Source: Delphinus delphis
Taxonomy: Eukaryota > Chordata > Mammalia > Artiodactyla > Delphinidae
Direction of reading: 5' to 3'
Assembly (NCBI RefSeq): GCF_949987515.2
Contig: NC_082697.1
Coordinates: 21,645,730-21,709,729 of the forward strand
Length of the DNA stretch: 64,000 bases
The notes below the pieces were generated by a model. That model saw only the letters and a list, made by a program, of their open reading frames with translations, did not search any database and was not told where the DNA came from. A program made the translations under genes and the position numbers. Below, piece after piece: positions 57,231 to 64,000 of this stretch. The number at the start of each line of letters is the position of its first letter. The stretch's first letter is position 1.

Positions 57231-57287
57231 ATTTGAAGACTTCAGAACCCCCAGATTTCTGAACACATTAGCAAAAAGTCTTCAAAT
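57231..57287. repeat. 12-bp perfect inverted repeat upstream of the CpG-island promoter
   Basis: ATTTGAAGACTT (57231-57242) and AAGTCTTCAAAT (57276-57287) are exact reverse complements separated by 33 bp. The spacer has a second short pair, CAGAA/TTCTG. It could form a hairpin or be the remnant of a repeat's terminal inverted repeats. Confidence 0.8.
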
Positions 57288-57379
57288 GGTCATCTGTGGC
57301 ACACGTTAGGAGGATATCGGGCATAGAAGACCCCCCCAATTTAGGTCGTATTATCAGGCATCTGCCGTAGGCAGCCCGA

Positions 57380-57620
57380 CCCCAGAAGGGGTCCTCGGTC
57401 GGCTCGACTAGAAGACGAAGGGGGCGTCTCCCCTGCTTCCTGCGGCGTCGGAGGCGAGTTGAGGTGGTGGCAGGCTGCGGCTACGAAGGCGTCAGCGGTG
57501 GCGGCGGCGCCATGGCAGGGCTCGCAGGTACCGTGGCGTCGGCCTCTTGGGGGCGGGATGAGAGGCCCTTAATGCGGCCGCGCCGCCATGTTGTCCCTTC
57601 GGGGTCACCTTAGGCGTCGT
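57380..57620 (+). promoter_or_regulatory. BLCAP: CpG-island promoter, inferred BLCAP promoter
   Basis: A CpG-dense block with no TATA box includes GGCGTCGGAGGCGAGTTGAG, GCGGTGGCGGCGGCGCCATG and GCGGCCGCGCCGCCATG. It lies about 4 kb from the NNAT 3' end and on the strand opposite NNAT. That is the arrangement of the BLCAP promoter relative to NNAT in mammals. The transcription start is probably near 57,440, but nothing in the sequence fixes it. Confidence 0.75.
57440..57527 (+). other. BLCAP: 5' exon 1 of BLCAP (inferred), ending at a splice donor
   Basis: The exon ends CTCGCAG|GTACCG, with donor GT at 57528. It includes an ATG at 57512 in strong context (GCGCCATGG) that reads only five codons (M-A-G-L-A) plus one base before the donor. 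BLCAP encodes an 87-aa small membrane protein from a single downstream exon in other mammals (established), so this exon should be 5' UTR, and the ATG an upstream start. The identity rests on synteny with NNAT, not on recognised coding sequence. The 5' end given is an estimate. Confidence 0.6.
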
Positions 57621-58451
57621 CCGGTCCCTCTCTGGGGTTTTCCTTCCGCGCACCCTGAGGGCCGCCCCTGTCCAGTGTCACGTGATTGCCCTGTTTGGCC
57701 CCCCAGCCTGGGCCTTGGGGGTCTCTTCGTGGCCCGAGGGCAGGGCACTGGACTCCTGGGTTCTCGTTCAGGCCTCCAAGGTCATCACTCGCCTGTCTGC
57801 TTGTGGGATGGGGCAGGCAGAGCTGGGGAGCTTGGGGCTGGGGGTGCGACAACCTTCTCTCCGGCCCCGGTGCACGTGGCAGGGGGCCCAGCTTCTGAGA
57901 TGCCTGTCACTCTGTCCCCACCACTTAAGTTACCTTTTTTTTTTTTTTTTAAACCAGAAGGGGCGTGGGGGAGAGGAGAGAAAAGGGTCTCCCTCCCCGG
58001 GTCCCCGCCTTGGTGTCTGGGGTGATAGGTTGACGCTCTGCTTTGGGTCGCGGGTGCTTCTTACTCTCTCTAATTTTACACCAAGTCCGGACACCCATTC
58101 CCTTTCCTACAGTATATGTGGGGAGTGGCCCTCAAGGGCAGCTGAAGGAATGGGTTGCCTGGCACACTAATGGCCTGGAGAGAAGAATGGGGGATGGGGG
58201 ACAGTTGCTTTTTCCTTCCCTCTTCCACACCTTATTTAATTTCCTTCCAGGCCTCCGTGTCCCTTTTCAACGCTAAATGTTGGGGCAGACTGGGGTCTGT
58301 CCTGGGAAAGAAACGGCCTTTCTGTTTATAGGTTCGGATCATGTTTTATCCCTTTCAGGGAACTGGTGTTTTGGGGACAGCTTCTGTTTGCCCTGCTTGA
58401 CATGGTACAGCCATCCCCTCAGCCTTCTGGACGGCAACACTAAAGCCAGGA

Positions 58452-58490
<39 letters not shown>
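58452..58490. repeat. (CA)n microsatellite
   Basis: An uninterrupted dinucleotide run of about 19 copies lies inside the inferred BLCAP intron. Confidence 0.97.
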
Positions 58491-58493
<3 letters not shown>

Positions 58494-60394
58494 CCAGCTT
58501 AAGTGCTAATGCCAAGTGTTAGATCTTGTTTGTTTGTTTGTTTGTTTTAAATCAGAGACTAATTAATGTCAGCGAATCTGTTGAAAGATTGCCGAGCCCT
58601 GGTCGGTTTCCAGTGACCAGATCACTTCCGTATCTGAAATTGGTCTTGTTAGAATTGCTGCCAAAAACAGTTTAACCTTTTATCTGTAACATGTTGTTTC
58701 AAAGAGGAATCTGGAAGGCTGGGTTTGGCTGTCTTTTTCTGTTGTTGTTCTCTTATCTTTGAAACATATGCATTCCATTTCAAGCCTGTCGCTGTATGAT
58801 ATACCAAGGACCATGTGTTGCCTGCCTCTCTGACTTCCTGTTCTGGGAATGCTCTGGAATCTGGATCCTGCTGGGGAATGGGCCCCGTGGGAGGGAGAAA
58901 AGGAGGCGGAGGGGAAGCAGGATCATAACCAGAGAAGATGGTGACATGTCTCTGGGGCATATAGAGGAAATCAGATGTCTCCAGGGAAAAAGAGGCTGTT
59001 GTTAGACTAATGTTTTGTATATATGTGCACGTTTAAATCTCTGGGGGAAAACTCACTGCAAATTCAGAATCTCACTGTAGGGTACTGGCTTCTGAGTAGA
59101 TAGAAGTTTGAAAATAAATGTCTGGCAAATGACTCACAGCACACCTGCTCCCTCATCCAATCCTACCCAACCCACATGCAATAAGCTGTTGCTGTCCTGC
59201 AGCGGAAGCTCAAGAAACTTGTCCTTCATTCGCAATCCAGATATTCCACAGGTAGAGGTAACAGTGTCACATAGCACCACACACTTCCGACAGTCATGGT
59301 ACCTAGACCCCTCTGCGGTTTAACCTCAACTGGTTAGGCTAAGAAACTAACATCCTTTGGGGGCATTAGTCCCAAGAGTCTTGCCTGTTGCTGGAGTCTC
59401 ACAAAGCCATTCCAGTTCCCTCATAACTCAACTGCTCGATCCTTGGCCTCGTGGGGGCAAAGTCTTGAGGATGTGGTAGAGAAAATTTAAGCAAAAGGGG
59501 GGCCTGTGGACTAAGGGCTTTGCAACAAAACTGTAGTCATTTTCAACTCTTTTTGTTGCTCTCTATCAGAATAAAATGTTTTAATGGTATTGCTTCTGGA
59601 AAAAATGTTATAAACAAGATGTGTTTGGACTAGATTTCTAAGCATTGCACAGGAATAGAAAGTGAACACATTCCTTCCATCTTCTCTGGGGGACTGTGTT
59701 TCCTGCCATAACATGAGGGTTTGGATGGGGCATGAAAGGGGGGAGTGGACATTGCACATTCAAGCCACCCATGCGGGTGCAGCCCATCAGGGCAGCCCTT
59801 GCCTGGAAGTCTGTCATTTCATCATGCCACACTCAGAGCCCTGCTGATGGATGGATGGAGAAAGCCCTGCAGTTGGGCTTTGCCAAGATCATCTGGAAAG
59901 CCCTGGGGCTGCCAGCAGCCTCCTGCCTTTTAAAAGGGGGCCTACAGTGTCGAGAGCAGCCAGACACTTCAGTGCTGCTGCAGCCTGTCCCCCTGATCCC
60001 AGCTACCTTATAACTGGGCTGAGATTAGAGCATCTGGGGCATTGGGGCTGTGGGTACACCCCTTGAGGGCTCTGAGGGGAGGGGCACCCTTTATTGAGAA
60101 CACATGTTGAAATATGTTCATGGTTCTCTGCATTTAGTGTGGAAAACCACAGAAACTCCCAGTCTTGAGGCTTGCCAAGATACAGGCTTCAGAAGGGAGG
60201 TGTGGGCATTGCCTGCTGCTGAGTCACCCTGGGGCAAGAGGAGACCTACCCCACCAATAGGCTACAGTAGGGGCTGGAACCACCCAGCCTGAGGAAGATG
60301 AGGCTCCGATCGCCCATCCGCACCCTAGTCCCATTGAGTCCTGATTGCCACTTTGATGGCAGAATGTTTCTAGTATGTTGGGGTTCACTGGATC

Positions 60395-60510
60395 TTAGCA
60401 GTCCTTTTACAGAGGAGAACCGAAGGTGGCTAGGAGTGACCTGACCAGGTTCCCTGGGCTGACTGATAGCAAAGCCAATACTGGAATTGAGGTCTACACC
60501 CTCCACCTCC
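60395..60510 (-). repeat. MIR SINE fragment
   Basis: The antisense MIR core is visible: CTTTTACAGAGGAGAACCGA, then a degraded GGTGACCTGACC, then AGCAAAGCCAATACTGGAAT. It is diverged. Confidence 0.5.
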
Positions 60511-61507
60511 ATAATTCTCTTATCTTGAACTGAAGTTATAGGTGCCTCTAAAGGTGCTAGTGGTTGGGCTGAGAAACGCTAGGACCCTAGCGCAGGGGCG
60601 GGTAACATCAGGCTCAACAGATTGAGGTCCTTTGTGCTCCAGAATTGTTTGTGACAACTGTGACTAAGGGATTTGAGGAAGTGGCAGAAAGATTTATAGC
60701 CCTCCAACTCACGCCCTGGATGTTGACCCAGGAACAGGTGTGTGGTGACAGGGGCACACAAAGCCAGAGACAAGGCTGAACAGGCGGCAGGGCCATTTGG
60801 TGAAGCAGTCAGCTGACCCCACGTAAAAGAAGCCCTGACTCACTGAGGAGTGGGAGAGAGAACTTGGGAGCCGAGCAGGCAGCCCACCCTACCACCGTGG
60901 CATGATGGCAGGGGAGAGCCCAGGGCCCGGGACCTGGTAAGCACGCTTAAGGATATGGAGGCTCGTGCTGGGAGAAGCAGAGGACCCAGTAGTGGGGAGA
61001 GTGAGCTGGAGAGAGGTTCCTGAGGGTGGGGGAGGAGACCTTGGGAAAGTAGGCGGGCCTGGCAGGATGCCCTTGTAGTGGTTCTGGTAGAGGTGATAGG
61101 GCTGGGAGGGATGAGCTGGGTGGGGGAGGTGCCACACCACACCTTTTACCCCATAGTCATTGTCCAAACCAGTGCCCCCCCACCCTCCCCCACCCGCCCT
61201 GCTCATTTCCTTGGGGATCTTGGATGGAGATAAGACTGTGTTCTGAATTCCTGATCACCCTCTTGGTCCCTAGTACCTCCGTTTTGAGGGCTCGTCCCAC
61301 TTTCCCCCCTCCTATCTTTTCCCTCCTTCCATCTTTCCCACTGATTACTTGCCAGAGCCCCTTATTCCAGGAAAACTGAAGGCACCCACACCTTTGGGCA
61401 GGTATAAGTGGTCCCTTATTCCGAGACCACAAGTGAAGATGTCCACCTTTTTCTTTGGGTGGTGGTGCGGGCATGCGGTCCTTTATCTCAGGACAGTGTT
61501 GAGATGG

Positions 61508-62554
61508 AACTGGGTGTGTGAAGGTTTATTCCCATTTTGTTGCTTCTCCTCCATCCCTCTCCCAAGTACAGTGCACATCAGCCCAGTCTTAGAAGTATGT
61601 GTTGAAGCCGGAAAAGAAGTCACAGGAGACAAAACTTTTTGGTGCGCCTCCACCGCCCCGCAGGGTCCTGGGACACTGTGCGAGACAGGGGAGGTACTTT
61701 TTTTAATTTTTTTGTAGAGGCGGTCCCTGTCCTCCAGGAGCTTACAATCTAGCCGGGGAGACACAACTAATGCACACTTATACAATCATTACAATTAGCA
61801 ATTACCACAATATTGACCACAATTGCGTGAGACCTGGGGGATGCAAGATCAGTGAGGGGTTGGGGGCTTGGAGAAGGTGTTTTGGTAAAGATGGGATTCG
61901 TTTTCTTGTTCAGTAGGTCCAAATTGAGTGACACATTTCTTTTGGGTGGGAGTGGGGCGAAAGAGGAACTGAGGGAGCAAAGGCAGCAAGGCTGGAATGC
62001 ACATGCCGTAGGCAAGGGACAGTGAGAGGGCCCCGCTCTGTTTCTTAACCCTCCTCCCTCACCCTCTGCCCTCCAGCCCCGCCACACAGGCACGCAGTTG
62101 TCACTTGTCTGCTGCACGGAGATTCAGGGCTTCGGCTGGTGAAGTTGGAATGTCCATTCTGCTGGCTGGTGTGGTTGTCTGGATCTCTGTGGTGCGGCCT
62201 GCTGGCATGGCCGTGGGCTGTGGGGCTGGGATGGCGCTGTCCCGATTTGGTCCAAATCTGAATGCGTTGCCTGTGCCCAGATCTCAGGGGTCTGCTCCCC
62301 CCATTCCCCCCTCCTCCCTCTACTGCCACCCGCAGTAGGATGGGTGCAAAGGGGTGGGGAAGGGATCTGGTGTTGTCGTCATTGTCGGTGCTGCTTCTCC
62401 GGGAGCCTACCGGCCCCTCACTGACCTTGGCAAGTGCTCCTCTGGCGAGAGGGCACAGGGGACGCCCCATTCCTGCGCGGCACTGGCTCCCATGCTGGTG
62501 GAACTGCACAGGAGCACCTGGTGACAGGGCCGCCCAGGGGAGGGGGCTGGAGCC
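61508..62554 (-). other. NNAT: NNAT 3' untranslated region with polyadenylation signal
   Basis: The terminal exon continues past the stop at 62555. An AATAAA on the minus strand (TTTATT at 61525-61530) gives an expected cleavage site near 61508, so the 3' UTR is about 1.05 kb and the gene about 2.5 kb, as in human. The UTR contains an L2-derived segment at about 61715-61870. No alternative AATAAA was seen between the stop and this site. The exact cleavage point is an estimate. Confidence 0.75.
61715..61870 (-). repeat. L2 LINE fragment in the NNAT 3' UTR, containing a miR-708-like complement
   Basis: The plus strand reads GTCCCTGTCCTCCAGGAGCT followed by TACAATCTAG. This matches the reverse complement of the L2 3' end. 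On the NNAT mRNA strand this appears as the antisense of that plus-strand text. Positions 61735-61757 on the plus strand differ from mature miR-708-5p (recalled sequence) only at nucleotide 1 and at nucleotide 20, so the NNAT transcript is its near-complete complement. Confidence 0.7.
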
Positions 62555-63959
62555 TCAGTTGGGGGCCCGCTGGCGGCGCTCTCCCAGCACGTGCCGTCCG
62601 GTTCTCGACACGGTGTACGCCAGCTTCTGCAGGGAGTACCTGAACACCTGTGGAGAGAGAGAGAGACCCAGGACCTTCCCTTAGAGGCGAGCACCCGCAG
62701 CGTGTCTGTAGTGCTGCCGTGCCCGCCCCCGCCCCGCCCCCTGCCCCGCCCGCCTGTCCAATGAGGAGAGGCGGGTGCGGGCGCAGCTTGTCCACGAGTC
62801 AGGGCAGCTGGAGCTTTTCCAACTGTGCTGAAGGCTGCATGGCCGCAAGCTGATTGGACCCACAACTTAGGTATACCTCACTTCTCGCAATGGGCTGTGT
62901 CCCTGGAGGATTTCGAAAAGCGAATCCTACCCAGTAAATGCAGCATTCCAGGAACACCTTGAAGGAAATATGCGATTCCTTTGGCAAAGGATTCCTTTAG
63001 CAGGGAATTCTTCCTGCAAGGGGTGCTTTTAGGGTAGATGATTTTATGGGCAAAGCAATTTCTTCTGATTTATTTCTTTTTACACAAAGCGCTTTGCCTC
63101 TATTTGATTTTTTTTTTTTAATAAAGCGAACTGTCCTTTTTCGGAAGCGCTTTTTTTCTGTTCTATTTTTCCTGCAAAGAACCTTTTCCTCTAATTGTTT
63201 TCTTCAAAGCGCACTTATCGATTCATAGTTTGTTAGCTCCTTTGTCTAATATTTTTTCTGCAAGGCGCTTTTTATCTAATGCATTTTTTCTGCCAAGTGC
63301 TTTTGTCTGATTTATTCTTCCTGCAATGCGCATTTTCTCTAATTCATTTTTTCCCGCGAATTTTTCTGATTTGTTATAATCTTGTTTGCGGAGTGCTGTT
63401 TTTGTTTTTCCCCTGAGAAGTGCCTTTTTCTAACTTATTTTTTGTCCCACCCCCGCAAGTACTATATTTTCTAAAGGAAAATTTCCCCGCAATGCGCAAT
63501 TTTTTTAAGGCGGAAAAATTCCGCTGTGTGAGCGGTAAAGTCTCTTTTCGCAAAACAGAAGTGCCCCGCCTCCCTCCTGGGGTCGAGTCTCACGTAGCGG
63601 TATTTTCTTACCACGTTGGTCGCTAAGAGCCTCGGCGATCGTCCGCGGCTGGCGCCCGCCGCGCCCCAACTCTTTGTTCCCGGGCGGGCGCATTGGGAAG
63701 GGTCTACGCGAGGAGGAGGGCGCAGGGGATGGGCGGGGGCGTGCGGTGCCGGCCGCGGCACTTGGGTGGGCAGGGATCGCGGCAATCAGGACAGGACGGG
63801 TCGGGATGCGGCAATTGTGACGCGGGCTTGCCGGTTCAGGGGGCGCACATCGCGACCCTCTCCCACCCAGCACCCGGGCACACTTACCTGCAGCAGCACG
63901 CGGAAAATGTACCAGCCGATGATGAGCAGTTCAGCCGAGGCTGCTGCCACTGCTGCCAT
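62555..63959 (-). CDS. NNAT: Neuronatin, 81-aa imprinted proteolipid, three coding exons
   Basis: The minus strand carries three coding exons: 63959-63888 (24 codons), 62957-62877 (27 codons) and 62647-62555 (30 codons plus TGA). All junctions are phase 0 with CAG|GTAAGTG and GAG|GTATAC donors and TTCAAG|G and CCACAG|G acceptors. The protein begins [19 protein letters not shown], continues [14 protein letters not shown]...PIARSE and ends RQRAPN. It is exactly the 81 residues expected for the alpha isoform. Skipping the 81-nt middle exon would give the known 54-aa beta isoform. Residues 7-26 form a hydrophobic membrane segment; the C-terminus is basic. Neuronatin is an endoplasmic-reticulum proteolipid linked to SERCA and calcium handling in developing brain and islet beta cells, and is paternally expressed in mammals (family knowledge). 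The start has a purine-poor but acceptable context (GAACCATGG). Residue 70 reads His where I recall Gln in human. The gene lies antisense inside the inferred BLCAP intron. Confidence 0.96.
63000..63510. repeat. Degenerate ~31-bp T-rich tandem repeat in NNAT intron 1
   Basis: About 15 imperfect units repeat the theme TTTTTCTGCAAAGCGCTTTT then TCTCTAATTTAT, with a recurring GCGC core. Clear units lie around 63040-63070, 63250-63290, 63290-63320 and 63320-63350. Unit length is roughly 28-36 bp. It lies entirely within intron 1 (62958-63887), between the CpG-rich promoter region and exon 2. It resembles no interspersed repeat seen elsewhere in the window. Confidence 0.8.
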
Positions 63960-64000
63960 GGTTCCGAGAGTGGTGGGTGGGTGGTTGAGAGCGAGTGCTG
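63560..64000 (-). promoter_or_regulatory. NNAT: NNAT promoter-proximal CpG island (partial)
   Basis: CpG density rises sharply from about 63,560 and stays high to the window edge, with runs such as CGATCGTCCGCGGCTGGCGC at about 63634 and GGCCGCGGCAC. It covers the 5' half of intron 1 and exon 1. The transcription start lies probably just past 64,000 because the 5' UTR is cut. In mammals this CpG island is the maternally methylated imprinting region of NNAT (established). Methylation itself cannot be read from sequence. Confidence 0.75.

Larger units (their letters stand above)
57528..64000 (+). other. BLCAP: Intron 1 of BLCAP (inferred, continues past the window), hosting NNAT on the opposite strand
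   Basis: From the donor at 57528 to the right edge no plus-strand coding exon is recognisable. The interval holds a poly-T tract near 57936-57951, a CA microsatellite at 58452-58490, a TTTG run near 58525-58548, a MIR at 60395-60510 and the whole of the visible NNAT gene. Between 58,560 and 60,390 the sequence is non-repetitive and carries no gene I can support. The open frames here, such as 57588-58025, have no recognisable similarity. Confidence 0.5.

Noticed and set aside
57588..58170. Open frames of 145-162 codons right of the CpG-island exon
   Set aside because: They lie in the inferred intron past the splice donor, overlap in different frames and have no recognisable similarity.
62045..62509. 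154-codon minus-strand frame in the NNAT 3' UTR
   Set aside because: It is downstream of the NNAT stop on the same transcript, with no conserved motif known to me.
62799..62987. Single-exon minus-strand ORF containing [14 protein letters not shown]
   Set aside because: This is only NNAT exon 2 read through both splice sites. The true exon is 62877-62957.

Overview
This window is vertebrate nuclear DNA, almost certainly from a whale or dolphin (Cetacea). The main evidence is more than 20 copies of tRNA-derived SINEs of the CHR type, with the head GGGCTTCCCTGGTGGCGCAG and a ...GAGAGGCCCGCGTACCGCAAAA tail in one subfamily. Many have perfect target-site duplications. They sit on an old mammalian repeat background (MIR, L2, L1M, one hAT-type DNA transposon, LTR fragments).

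Only the last ~6.6 kb contains genes I can support. The minus strand from ~64,000 to ~61,508 holds the imprinted gene neuronatin (NNAT). Its three coding exons (63888-63959, 62877-62957, 62555-62647) have consensus splice sites and encode an 81-residue proteolipid. A CpG-rich promoter/exon 1 region, a T-rich degenerate tandem repeat in intron 1, and a 3' UTR ending at an AATAAA complete the gene. About 4 kb further left, a CpG island at 57,380-57,620 contains a plus-strand first exon with a splice donor at 57528. From its position and orientation I infer this is 5' exon 1 of BLCAP, whose first intron houses NNAT on the opposite strand in mammals. The BLCAP coding exon would lie beyond the right edge.

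Positions 1-57,300 read as intergenic DNA, by human synteny the interval between CTNNBL1 and BLCAP. I found no protein-coding exon there. It holds layers of L2/MIR/L1 into which younger L1 and CHR elements inserted, microsatellites, a 19-bp minisatellite (24,147-24,478) and the 5' end of an L1 with a 10-unit internal tandem repeat (41,246-41,580). It also holds several islands of non-repeat sequence that look regulatory: an orphan CpG island (8,130-8,500), AT-rich homeodomain-motif-rich blocks (9,700-10,260 and 29,425-29,765) and a small CpG cluster with a CTCF-like site (32,760-33,010).

The most notable signal is in the NNAT 3' UTR. An L2-derived stretch (61,735-61,757) is almost perfectly complementary to microRNA miR-708-5p, itself known to be L2-derived and reported to target NNAT. 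I saw no new protein system. The interest here is regulatory and structural.
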